Below, piece after piece: positions 33,181 to 44,400 of a DNA stretch of 64,000 nucleotides (its first letter is position 1; every line of letters begins with the position of its first letter). The translations under genes were made by a program, and so were the position numbers. The stretch comes from Cryphonectria parasitica EP155 (Eukaryota > Ascomycota > Sordariomycetes > Diaporthales > Cryphonectriaceae): positions 1,730,759 to 1,794,758 of the forward strand of contig NW_024468911.1 of the NCBI RefSeq assembly GCF_011745365.1. The letters run 5' to 3'. The notes beneath the pieces are model-generated. The model was not told the DNA's origin. It saw only the letters and a list, made by a program, of their open reading frames with translations, and searched no databases.

Positions 33181-34397
33181 CTTTCACGTTGAAATTCCCT
33201 GGTCGGATTGCAAGGCCATTGTCAGGGTAGTGGCAGCACGAGCCTTATGGATCGTCATAGAGGATACTTAGATCTGGTCAGCTTCAGATCTGTGTCCTGG
33301 CAGTGCACAGCGTACGATTTATAATGCCCGTGGACGCTAGTATTCACTTTATACCCGAAAATCCACATGTAGCGTTGCATGATGTTCCCTCCATCCTTCA
33401 AAAAAAAACCAAAAAAACCAAAAAACCCTTCGAACTTATTGCGCTTCAAATGTTCAACCTCTCTCAAAGCGAGAAAAATAACACCATGCCACTGCATCTT
33501 TGAGTTCCTCTGCTTACGACCTCGGCAGGTGGCATCTCAGTCGGCGCGGCTCTGCATCAGAACTAGCAGAGTAGCTAAGTCCTCATCAGCGAGCGGCCTC
33601 GTCGTATTCATGCTTGCTGTTCTGATCTTTGTCGCCATCCAAGAGCTCGTACTCTCCCCGCTTACCACGTCTGCGGATCTAAATCAAGCTGGTGGCGGGG
33701 TTGATCAGCAGCAGCAGCAGCGCTCGGGCAGACAGCGATGGCAGAGAGAAGAGCTGCGGCTTGGAGAGAGTTGCGCGAAACGCCCAGGTAGCTAGATTTT
33801 GGAGAGCCACGACAAACTAGTCAACATGGACCCGTTGTTCTTACCTGGTTGAAGGAGGAGGGCAGGAAGGGATTTCTAGGGTGGTCCCGTATGAGCGAAG
33901 GTAGATATGAAACCAGTTCAGTCGTGCACTATACAATTTGCTGACACAAATTTATAGTCACCTTCAAATCTGTTGCTAACGGGTCGGTTTCGTGAGGATA
34001 TCGAAGCCTGTGATTAAGTTAATGTAGGCGGCTTGGAAAGGGGCACTAAAGGACTATTCCAAAAGACACAGTATTGACACCATATTTGCAAGTAAACAAG
34101 TGGCAGGCCCTCGGGATTTATCTTTGCACAGCCGCCACGGTTGGTTTCAAGACACATGAATTGTTAGTAGTGGAGAGATTTGACGACAGATTGATTTGAC
34201 TCGAGCTTTACATGCGTCTTACACTGGTAGCATGTGGATTCGTGTTCTCCTGCTCTCTCTTCCGTCAATGTGTGTCATTTGGCGCTCCAGTACTCTGTAA
34301 TGACTGGTCAGGGCCTCCTGCTGCGCACAAAGTCCGAATGTTCGTATGCGGCGATCACTCTCAAGAACTCTGCTGCCCCTTGCCTCGCGGTCTCCGC
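30759..34397. other. 3.6-kb gene-free region
   Basis: No supported gene. Contents include a C run near 31370, an (AC)n microsatellite at 33151-33179, and an A-rich tract with AACC interruptions at about 33401-33427. Several frames of 60-200 codons lack ATG starts, coding composition or recognisable motifs. A short frame near 33610-33795 with a hydrophobic start and a Gln run is the most protein-like, but not enough to call. AT-rich pieces around 32680-32990 repeat the word TACTTAAGT. Confidence 0.45.
33151..33179. repeat. (AC)n microsatellite
   Basis: About 14 uninterrupted AC units in gene-free DNA. A likely length-polymorphic marker. Confidence 0.9.
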
Positions 34398-35381
34398 TCA
34401 TTCATTCCGCGGAAAGAGACCCTCGTACTTGACAAAGTTCTCCTGATAGCTCAACGCCTTCCTCCCTGTCAGCTTCTCCACCGTATCGTGCACCTCAGCC
34501 AGATACCCTTCCCGAACCATGGAGCCACAGCACAGCAGGTCGTCCTGGCACAGCTTCAGCGGCAGGTCGCTCTCAAACGCCTTGAGCGCGTCCGTTCCCA
34601 TTCCCCGCTCTGCCCACCATGCCCGCAGCTCCTCGTCGTCAACGTCCACAAACTCAGCCTTGTAGCCCGATTTTCCATTCATGTACTCAAACACCTCCTT
34701 GTCCGTGATGGCCGCCGGCCCGCTGACATGGTATGCCGTGTTCGGCTCCCCCTTTCCCAGAAGGAGCGCACCAAAGACGCGCCCGCAGTCCTCCCTCGCG
34801 ACGTAGGCGGCGCCCCGGCCCCCGCTGTTGTTTAACCAGCGATCGCCGCAGTACTTCCATGCACCGGAGAACAGGCCTGGAATGTTGTCCTGGTACAGGT
34901 AGTTGCGCTGGACGTTCCAGACCAGGCCAGAGGCGCGGATGAGGCGCTCGGTGAGGGCGTGATCCTGTGGGAGGAAGGGAAGCTCGGCGCGCACATCACG
35001 AGCCAGGGCCTCAGGGCTGCCGACTGCGAGCCCCGCACCGACAAAGGATGAGTATAGCACGCGGTGCACACCGGCAGCGCGGGCGGCGGCTAGGATGTTG
35101 GCGCCCTGGTCTGGGCGGTGGTAGATGGCCCAGGTGGAGATCCAGGCGATGGCTTCAGCGCCCTGGAAGACGGGGATGAGAGAGTTGACGTCTTCGTAGG
35201 TAGCCTCGACGACCTCGACGCCTTGGCTGCGCCACTCTTCTACCTTGCCGGCGGGGAGCTTTGCTAGGGAAGTCGTGGAGAAAACCAGCTGCTGGTCGGG
35301 CTGCCGGATGGAGATGGCGTAGTCCGCCGCGACGGAGCCTATGCCGCCACCGACGCCGGTCAGGACGTATTTCTTGGACAT
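34398..35381 (-). CDS. NmrA-like NAD(P)-binding protein (atypical SDR)
   Basis: Single exon, 327 residues from 35381. The N-terminus KKYVLTGVGGGIGSVAADYA is a Rossmann beta-alpha turn with a glycine-rich GxGGxIG-like loop. The block EAIAWISTWAIYHRPDQGAN and then AARAAGVHRVLYSSFVGAG follow the NmrA/azoreductase pattern, in which the SDR YxxxK catalytic pair is lost. PFLPQDHALTERLIRASGL is the helix that takes the place of the active site in such proteins. Members act as redox sensors binding NAD(P) (NmrA, HSCARG) or as NAD(P)H quinone/azo reductases. Which applies here cannot be told. No neighbouring GATA factor or reductase partner is present. Confidence 0.82.
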   Translation of the reverse strand: MSKKYVLTGVGGGIGSVAADYAISIRQPDQQLVFSTTSLAKLPAGKVEEWRSQGVEVVEATYEDVNSLIPVFQGAEAIAWISTWAIYHRPDQGANILAAARAAGVHRVLYSSFVGAGLAVGSPEALARDVRAELPFLPQDHALTERLIRASGLVWNVQRNYLYQDNIPGLFSGAWKYCGDRWLNNSGGRGAAYVAREDCGRVFGALLLGKGEPNTAYHVSGPAAITDKEVFEYMNGKSGYKAEFVDVDDEELRAWWAERGMGTDALKAFESDLPLKLCQDDLLCCGSMVREGYLAEVHDTVEKLTGRKALSYQENFVKYEGLFPRNE

Positions 35382-36529
35382 GCTGCTGGAAGAATCGAGT
35401 TGCTAGAGAATGGCGACGTTGTGTGCAATTTTTTAAGGTCCCTTTGGCCTGATGATGAGTTTAGAAGCTGGACAACCGAGGAGTGAGGTGTGTCTTATGA
35501 TAGAAGAATCCCACGCAGACAACAATAGGACGCCGTTTTTCTTCCACCCGCGATCACACCATTTTCCCACTTTGCTTCTCTCATTTCTTTTTTTAAACTT
35601 CAATAATAACAAGAAAAAAACGGTGCAGGGCCAACCGCAGGTTCAACCCCGCATGTGTAGAGAGATCCACGGTCCACCATGAACCTTCACCCTTGCCATC
35701 GACATCCTCCTAGGCGTGCCGGGGTATTCATAGGCTGGGTAACCAGGCGAATTTGGCTGTTGGGAGGCGTATGTGAGTGACCTTGGCGATAAGAGCGTAT
35801 TTTTCTCGGTCGCGAGACCGAGATAGTCAAGGTGAGGGGGACAATGCCTCGGCGGTGGAGATCCCACGAATTAACCGCGACAAGCAGGCCACATATTTGA
35901 TGTCTCGCACAACCATATCAAGGTGTGGTTGTTGGAAGCGGCCCGGATCCCAATCCCACACCGCTATCATGTGATCACCCAGAGTGGATCCATCTCTTTA
36001 GTTGCACCGTTCATTTTCTGCCTCTCAGGACCACGATCTAGACCTGGGGGGCGTGGGGGGGGGGGCGGAGGGGTAGCAATCAATCACTTTGTCCGCGCTT
36101 TGGATGCATTCGGGTCCTCTCAAGAGTCCTACTTCGGTGATGGTGCAGGATGTGAAGATTCTCGAATTATCAACGAGAGTCAAGTGATTCAGACCGCTTT
36201 AAACATTATTCCTATCTGTGGCAGGGTAAGCTGTATACATAAGCACGCACCGTAAGAGGGGGACGTCAGACCCGGAAACCTCTTTCAATATATACCTGCA
36301 CAGCTGCAGTGATTCTTCCCACTTTTTCTCCAGCGGCTACCAATGAAGGTAAAAGCGTGCCAGTAGTCAAGGCCTGGACATCATCACAAGTGTTGATCGT
36401 CACTTCTGACCCATACTTGGCACCTCCGTGTCCAATCGAGGCTGATCACGAGCAGCCAAGCCAGGCTATCGCAAGGTGCACGACCGCACGCCTTTCACGG
36501 GCCACATGTTTCGTACTTCCCGCTGCCCC
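35382..36529. other. Intergenic, no gene seen
   Basis: It holds the NmrA-like promoter and the 3' end of the CFEM gene. An interrupted G run lies at about 36046-36071. Short open frames have no coding character. Confidence 0.5.
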
Positions 36530-37144
36530 TCACATGAGTGCGATGCCTGCTCCGGCAGCTGCCAGCCCCAGCATCTCCATGCCCATGGCAGCCGTCTGTC
36601 TTGGGGCCCAAGCCTGTGCGGCGCTCCCGCTGGTCGCACTGGAAGAGGCGGCAGTTCCGGACGTGGAGCTGGCGGTCGCAGCAGAGCCGGTGGTCTCCGT
36701 GGCGGTAGCGGCGGCGGTCCCCTGGGTGTTTGCAGCGGTGGCGCAGCTTACGACAGTGGGGACGGTGACGCCCTGAGCAGAGCAAATTTGGGTGGCAAAG
36801 GCGATGGCGCTGGTCTGGTCGGCGGCGTCGCACGCGCCGACGAGGCAACAGGCGATATTGGAGAGGAAGTCCTGATTGGAGCAGATGCACTTGGGGTCGG
36901 TGCCGCAGCCGGCGTAGGAGCCCCCCGAGAATTGGTCGGAGGCGCAGTCTTGCTGTGAGAGGGGTGCAGAGAGAATGGTTAGATCAATCGTGGGTGGTAG
37001 TAACCAGATGGGTTTGAGCAGGAGCGTGTGCCAGAAAGGACTAGACTCTGGTTGGAGAGGACTTACAGCACAGGTTGGCAGACCTGAGAACTGGGCGAAA
37101 CTGAGGCCGGCGAAGAGAGCCGCGGAGAAGAAGGAGAGCTGCAT
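36530..37144 (-). CDS. Secreted CFEM-domain protein, probably GPI-anchored
   Basis: Exons in transcript order 37144-37067 and 36952-36530 encode 166 residues; the 114-bp intron is phase 0 and falls just after the first CFEM cysteine. Residues 1-17 are a signal peptide (LSFFSAALFAGLSFA). The CFEM domain covers about 20-90, with cysteines at 25, 29, 42, 48, 50, 61/62, 67 and 83, and the conserved Asp45 (GTDPKCIC) that binds heme iron in characterised Candida members. A Ser/Thr/Ala-rich stalk follows. The C-terminal hydrophobic tail (MLGLAAAGAGIALM) is a likely GPI signal. Such proteins sit in the cell wall; some take up heme, others act in host interaction. The role here is not known. Confidence 0.9.
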   Translation of the reverse strand: MQLSFFSAALFAGLSFAQFSGLPTCAVSPLQPESSPFWHTLLLKPIWLLPPTIDLTILSAPLSQQDCASDQFSGGSYAGCGTDPKCICSNQDFLSNIACCLVGACDAADQTSAIAFATQICSAQGVTVPTVVSCATAANTQGTAAATATETTGSAATASSTSGTAASSSATSGSAAQAWAPRQTAAMGMEMLGLAAAGAGIALM

Positions 37145-39130
37145 GGTGGGCGGTGGGTTCGGTCGAGATGGGGATGTCGATAGACTGTGCTGTGAAATGC
37201 TGTAGTGTAGAGATTGGAGGAAGTATACCAAATTATTGATTTTCAAGCTACGCACGGGATGGATAAGGTGAACGAGGCCAAGTTATTACGAGTCACTGTT
37301 CCATCCGGGGAGGAGGAGAATGGAGGCGGACGGAGGCAGGAAGGAACCGCGGCCGAGCCATTGGGGAAGTAATAGCATACTCGAATGCAGGGCAGGGCAG
37401 GGCAGGACCTGTTGAGCCGTTCCTGGTTCTGGACAAGCTTCGGCATGTGGCTTCATATTGGATCTTGCAGGAAGGAGCCACCACCCAATGAGGAGAGAAA
37501 ACCAAGAACCCGAGAAGGGAAGGGACATTCATGCAAGGACGGCCTGATCGCTGCCGAGCGAGAACAGCAGGGCCCACCAGAGTAGTACCATAGTACGCAC
37601 TATCGTGTTGTCATAGGGAAATATGATCTGTGCAACCCTAGGAGAGAAGGCAGAAGCTGAAAACTTGATCTGCCAATCCAATGATTGCGACTCGAGAGGA
37701 GCCGGTCTCTCCTCTTCCCATGTTAACACGCATGAAAATTCCCTTGTAATCATATATGAGAGGAGTGCAGAAGGGACAGATGGAAGTAGAGACAGAGAGA
37801 CAGTGGGAAGAGAGTATGTGACCTTTGGGGGAGGGACGGCTGAGAGAGGGAGACAAGAGAAAAGGAGCATAGCAACAACAACCTTATCCGGTGGCCGGCC
37901 ATGTGTTGCTGGGGCCACCCCAACACTCATATGGCTCGATCTTGGAGGGATCCACTGTTTAGACTTACTAACAAACTATGAGAGGTTAAACCACCGCCAC
38001 ACTTGGGTTGAGCTTGAAATTCCAAGAGGCTAGTCTGAACTCTGAACAAAAACCAAGCATGGAAATAGAAGGAAAAACCCCAGGGAAAAAGGAAGAAAGG
38101 GCAAAAATGGAGGAGTCGTATTGCCAAAGCGACATCAGGAACGAAACAAGTCAGCCGCAGTAAATCCTCTCGTTGACAGATCAGATGAGGAAAAAGAGGG
38201 AAGAGAAACGAAAAGGAAAACAAACCGGTGGAGATTTCCCCAGGCGGATTTGGTGGGCCACTGCAGGTGCTGGGTTCTGGCGTGGCATCTAACTCCACCC
38301 TAGCATGACTACTACTACGTTTATGGTATAGCACGGCTAACACCTCCCATGTCGTCGGGTGATCACACTGCACCGCGCTGCCATAAATCACCCCCTCGTC
38401 ACCCGAGACCCAACTCGATGAACCTGCAGCCAGCGCTTGACAGAGGATGGACAACGGGACCTGCCAAGAGTATATGATGACGGCGTGGAACATATTTACC
38501 TAAGAAAAAGGACGAAAAGGATGAAGAAGAAAACGAGGGACGAAAACACATTCATCAATGACTTATACGTCACTGTTGTAGATGTTCACATGGCGGGAAG
38601 CTCATTCCGTACTCACTCATCGGTGGATCAAGTTCGTATAATTTACACATAGTAATACTGTGTGAAGATCTTCTCCAGATTTTAGAGTCTAAATGCTGTG
38701 CACGCATGGCTCGGTATCACGGCATTGATGAGCCCAATACAACCTTCCAGTAAAGGTTTGCCCTGGCATTTGTAAAGGGGGAAAGAGGGGGGTGAGGGTT
38801 GAGGGGTAGTAGTACTTGCCTCCTAAATGGCTGGTCAATCAATCAGTAGGCCGTCGAGTCGCATCTCGGAAGCCGCGCGCGGGAGCTAAGGTTTGGCCCC
38901 CCATAAACACGCCTCCAGACCCAAAAGACGGTTCCCTTGCACTGAAGAAAACTTCGCGAAGATCACATCCCCATGCCCACAGCATGCGGGCCTTCTCGCT
39001 CACGATCTCCATTTGATTTATGATGATGCTTTAATCTGAATCGTCTTCATGCTATACAGATATCCTTTACGTCGCTTCTCGGTATAGATAGTAGACAGCT
39101 CTTTCGCGCGCGCTGCTGATCACTGTCGCC
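37145..39130. other. 2-kb divergent intergenic region
   Basis: It lies between the CFEM (-) and MFS (+) genes, so both promoters lie here. A (GCAGG)4 repeat is at 37387-37406. A/G-rich stretches occur at 37740-37880 and 38060-38230. No gene was recognised. Confidence 0.45.
37387..37406. repeat. (GCAGG)4 tandem repeat
   Basis: Four exact 5-bp units in the CFEM-MFS intergenic region, about 245 bp upstream of the CFEM start. Confidence 0.7.
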
Positions 39131-41029
39131 ATGGGTTTGGGAATCCTCGAGGACCGGGCTCTGGACCACGTTCCTGGTATGTTCAGGCGCGCTTGACAGC
39201 AATCATATGGATCAAACCAATTGACCATCAATCCGCTAGGGACAACCCGCTATTTCGATGACCCCGAACGGACGCAGTACGCCGATGACGACGGCGGCAT
39301 TGCTGCTACTCGACACAGAAATCTCAAGGTCCTGAATGGCATCATTCTCGTGCCCCAGCCGTCCGACGACCCTAATGACCCTTTGAACTGGCCGCTGTGG
39401 CGCCGCGATCTCATCACCTTCATCCTCTCCATATCCGCCATCTTTGCTACCTGCCTCGGCCCCATTCTTGCCGCCAACACCGTCACCATCTCCCTCTACA
39501 TTAGCAAAGACTTCACCGATGTCGCCCTGTTGACCGGCTACTTTCTTTTGGGCACCGGGTTCGCCGCCGCCTTCTTCGTTCCCTCCAGCCGCGTCTGGGG
39601 CAAGCGCCATGCCTTCCTCCTCGGCATGATCATCCTCATCTTCAGCAGTGTGTGGGGCGGCGTCGTGGGCCACCACAAGAACTACAACAGCTTCCTCTGG
39701 GCCCGCATCATCCAGGGCGTCGGCTGCGCCCCCTTCGAGGCCCTCGTCAATGCCGCCGTCGGCGATCTGTATTTTGTCCACCAGCGCGGCAGCAGGATGG
39801 CCTTTACCAACCTCGCTGTCTTTGGCGGCGCCTTCTTCACCCCCATCCTCGTCGGCAAGATTACCCACACCCTTGAGTGGTGGTGGACCTTCTGGCTCGT
39901 CGCCATCTTCTGCGGGGCCTGTCTCCCCGCCCTGATCTTTCTGTGCCCAGAGACATCGTACAGGCGGGACACCAGGCTCAACACGGACATGCTGGCCGAG
40001 GACGAGACCACCGCCGTCACCAAGGAGGCTGAAGCCCCCACGCCCCCAGAGGCGGAAAGCAGTCACGATCCCGCCAAGCCGGTCAATTATTGGAAGTCGA
40101 TCGCGCTTTTCAACGGCCGCAAGACGGACGAGGCCATTTGGAAGCTCGCGCTGCGGCCGTTTCCGCTGTTCCTGCAGCCGGCCTTCTTATGGGCTTGCCT
40201 CATTCAGGGGACCCTTATCGGCTGGACCGTGTTCATTGGTGTCATCCTCGGCGCCTATTTTATCGGTTATCCGCTATGGTGGAACGAGGTCAAGACCGGC
40301 TACGCCTACGTTGGGCCTTTTGTTGGCGCTCTCCTGGGCTTCATCATCGCCGGCCTCCTGTCCGACTGGTCCGCCCGCGCTATGACTCGTTGGAACAAGG
40401 GCGTTTACGAACCCGAGTTCCGTATTCTGCTCGTCATACCTCAGCTAGTCTTCGGCGTTATGGGCGTCTTCGGCTGGGGTATCACCGTCGACGGCCTGCT
40501 CGACGGCAAGTGGAGTTACGTCGTTCCCCTAATGTTCTTCGGCTTCGAGGTCTGCGGCATGGTCATAGGCGCTGTAGCTAGCAGCTTGTACATCGTGGAT
40601 GCCTATCGTGAGTTTGAAGTGTTTTTTTTTCTTTCTTTTCTTTCTCTTTCCCCCCCTATCTCCATGTCCCTGTCGGGTCCTTGAACATGTGCTGACTCAG
40701 TCATCGGTAGGCGACCTGGCCATCGAGGGCTTCACGTGTATGATCATATTTAAGAATATGTTTGCCTTCGGTCTGACCTTCAAGGCCTACGACTGGCTGA
40801 TTATCAACGGCACCAAGGCGACGCCCGTTTTCAATGCTCTGGGGGCGGTTCAGGTCGTCATCTGCATGCTGAGCGTACCCATGTGTATGTTGTTCCCCAT
40901 TCCCTTTCACTTGTTCAAGCACTACACGAAATGATTCACTGACAGCAATTATTTGCAGACATCTTTGGCAAGCGGATTCGGAGCTTTTACTACCGTCATG
41001 ATATCTTGAAGATATTGAACCTCCGATAG
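39131..41029 (+). CDS. MFS transporter, DHA1 (drug:H+ antiporter, Hol1-like)
   Basis: Exons 39131-39176, 39240-40607, 40711-40884 and 40959-41029 encode 552 residues; phases agree. DDPNDPLNWPLWRRDL just before TM1 is the hallmark of this fungal DHA1 group. The loop after TM2 carries VWGKRHAF, a degenerate MFS signature, and WARIIQGVGCAPFEALV is motif C/TM5-like. A charged cytosolic loop of about 75 residues (CPETSYRRDTRL onward) separates two six-helix halves. Relatives export drugs, polyamines or small metabolites with proton exchange; the substrate here is unknown. The gene is divergent from the CFEM gene and converges on Prp22 (375 bp between stops). Confidence 0.9.
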
Positions 41030-41404
41030 GGGCATGGATTTCGTGGTCCTTGGGACATAATCCTGGGATTCCTTCCCAGCACGTTCATCATACCCCAGTT
41101 ATTCTGGCCTGGACGAGGAGCCGGCCTCTTTGTCAACATAATCTTCGTTAATGTGATAAGCTTACAGAGGTCACATAAAACTCTGAATAATAAACCAATT
41201 TGTAGATGAGCTTTGCATGCCTCTCTAATCAGCTGACCAGAGGGCAAAAGGCACCAAGGTACCAATGCATGCCGCTGTTTTCTTTACAAATATTACTTGT
41301 GTGACATAGCAGCATGTAGGCTAGTAAGACAATGCAAATATGAACATCTAATAAGTGTCAATTTCCTCTTCGATCGCCAAATGAAGGAAAGACACAACCT
41401 AAAC
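41030..41404. other. Convergent 3' spacer
   Basis: Between the stops of the MFS gene (+) and the Prp22 gene (-). No gene was seen. Confidence 0.5.
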
Positions 41405-44400
41405 TTAACCCCACGTTCCACCACCACCACCACCCCGGCCACCCCGCCTCTGCGCGCTGAGTCTCCAGTCGTCCTCGCCCTGGAACTTGTTGTACAGCGG
41501 CTGGATCCGTTCCGTCTTCTTCCTCTTGGACAGCCTGTCGGTGGGGGCAACCTTGAAAAAGGTCGGGGCCGCCTCGACCAGCCACTTGGGCTCGATGGCC
41601 GTGGTGATGTGCATGTACTCCTTGCTGGTCATGACCAGGCTGTGGTAGATGACCCATTCGGCGTTCTTGCCGAAGAGGGCCGACGAAGGGTGCAGGTAGA
41701 CGTTGGTCCCCTCGATGAGCGTCTTGTAGCCCTCCTGCGGGTCTTTGCGCGCCGAGCTGCGGAAGAAGCCGGAGCACAGCGCACGCCGGACCTTCTCCGT
41801 GTCGCGCGGCCCCGCGGACACGATTGGGTGGCGGTAGCGCTGCATCATCCGGGTGAGCTGGTCGCGAACGTCCTTGGCGCGCTTCACGCCGCGATTCTGG
41901 ATGAAGTTCTCGAAGCACCACGCGTTGGAGTAGCCCGAGTTCTTCCAGGCGTTGAAGACGTTGAGGAGGGTGAGGTGGTCGCCGTGGGGGTCGTGGAACT
42001 TGGCCTTCTTCTGGTCAGCCTGCGACTGCTTCTCCTTGGGCCGGTAGAAGACAGTCTGTATGTTGAGCATGGATACGATGGTCAGCATCTCGTCGGAACA
42101 GCCGAGGTCGACGCTATACACGAGAGCCTTGGCGAGAGAGGGATCCACGGGGAAATCGGCCATCTTGCGGCCGAGGCGAGTGAGCAGTCCTTCGTCGTCA
42201 AGTGCCGAGAGGGCGTAGAGCTCCTCGAGCGCCGTGAGCATTGTGTTCATGGGTGGTGGGTCCATGAAGCCGAAGTGCAAGAGGTCGTTAATGCCAGAGG
42301 CCTTGAGCATGAGAATAGTATGGGCCAGATTCTGCCGTTGAATTTCGGGAATCGTTGTCGGAAGCATCTCTGTCTCGAACGCTTGTTGTGTGTAGAGTCG
42401 GAAGCATTTGCCTGGACCTGTCCTGCCTGCTCGTCCGGCACGCTGTTGTGCACTGGCTCGGGAGATGGGCACCACCACTAGCGAATCCATACCAAGCTTC
42501 GGGTCATACGCATTCTGCTTGACGAAGCCTGGGTCGACCACGTAATAAATGCCATCGATGGTGATAGATGTTTCGGCGATATTGGTAGCAAGAACAACCT
42601 TCCGGCTGCCCGGAGGCGCGGGATCAAAAATACGACTCTGCATCTCGCTCGGTAGCGCTGAGTACACAGGCAGGATAAGAAGTTCAGGCACATTAGGGCC
42701 TAGTGCTTTCATTCGCTCGTAAAGCACCTCGCAAGCCGTGTCGATCTCTTCTTGACCCGTGAGGAATACGAGGATATCACCTGCTGGTTCTGCGAGATGT
42801 ATTTCCATCACTGTCACTAGCGCTGCGTCGAGGTAGTCGCTCTCTGGCTCTTTTGAGTAGAGAACTTCAACAGGATATGTCCTTCCGGGAATGGTGAAGA
42901 TTGGCGCTTCGTTGAAGTAAGACGAAAACTTGTCGGCATCGAGCGTGGCAGAGGTGACGATGATCTTGAGGTCTGGTCTCCGCTTGACTGTTCGTTTCAG
43001 CAGACCAAACAACACATCGGTCGCGATCGTACGTTCGTGTGCTTCGTCCAACATGATGACAGAATACCTCTTCATATCGGGGTCCATGATGACTTCCCGC
43101 TGAAAATGGCCGTCGGTCATGTATTTAATCACAGTGTTCCGGCTGGTCACGTCGTCAAATCGGACGGCATAGCCAACCTCAGCACCGAGTTCGCAACCGA
43201 CTTCCTCAGACACACGCTTTGCAACGCTGATAGCGGCGACACGACGAGGTTGTGTACACCCTATCATGCCTTGGTTTCCAAATCCAGCCTCAGCCAAATA
43301 TTGGGTAAGCTGTGTGGTTTTGCCTGAACCCGTCTCTCCCACCACGATCATGATTTGATTGTCCCGGACAGCTTGAATGAGCTGGTCTCGGAATGCGAAC
43401 ACGGGCAATGACTCTCGTTGCTGCTTAATGGTCATGTTCGTCCGCTTTCCTTTGGGTGCATCCATCGGCGCAATAGCTTTCCTCCACTCTGGTGCCGCAT
43501 CTGTCTTCTGGCGCATGGCGGCGTGCCTCAGATCACTAGCGAATTGTCGCTTGTCAGGGTCCGCCATGGGATCCTGCCACTGAGACTGCAGATCAACTTT
43601 TGCCTCTGATTCCTTCGCATCTGCTTCATGCTGCCGCAGTTCTTTCCTTTCCTTGGTGAGATTTGTGCCGGCCATGGCCGCTCGATTGAGAGATCCATCG
43701 GGAGCTTTAACGATCCGGATGGGCGACAGCTCGAGACTCTGCTTCGTTTGACCGGCAAGGAACGGTGGCTCCTCGTCTCGAATTTCAATATCCACATCCT
43801 GCTCTAGTTCCAGCTGACCCTCGCCAGTCAATGTGGACTGATAATCATCCTCCAGGTCAGGGTAGTCGGACGCCTTGGCGACTCCAGATGCGATCAGTTG
43901 ACGTATCTCCCATCTTTCAGGGGAAGTCATTCGCTTCTTCTGCCGCTTTTGAACGAAACGACTCTGGGGCGGCTCAGCAATAACATGATGGCCGCCGCCC
44001 AGAGCCTCGGAATTGGCTCCTGACTGTATTCTCGCTTGTGGATGGAGGTCGTCTCCCGTCTCCTGATCTACCTCCTTCATGGACAGACCGATGCGGCTGC
44101 CTTCGATTTTGACGACCTTGACCTTCACATTCTGCCCCTTTGCCACAAGGTCGGAAGGGTGGTTTACCCTCTGTCCCTCGGCGAGCTGCGATACGTGTAC
44201 GAGGCCGTCGACCTTGCCCTTGATCCCGTGCAGATTGACAAAAGCACCGAAATCCTTGACGCCAGTAACGTGTCCATCGTATATCCTTTGAAGCTGTGGC
44301 GAGTCGTCAAGCTCGCGTGGCAGAGGTCGTCGGAATTGATCTTTGTCTTCGTCTTCGTCAAAGCGGCCCCTGATACTCCTGTGTTTCTTACGGCTATCCC

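Noticed and set aside
34212..34835. 207-codon + strand open frame
   Set aside because: Antisense shadow of the NmrA-like gene.
36309..36776. 155-codon + strand open frame with Ala/Val-rich sequence
   Set aside because: Antisense to the CFEM gene's Ser/Ala stalk, which explains its composition.
39236..40066. 276-codon - strand open frame
   Set aside because: Antisense shadow of the MFS transporter.
41297..42481. 394-codon + strand open frame
   Set aside because: It is fully antisense to the Prp22 helicase end; GC-rich codon bias makes such shadow frames long. No family features.
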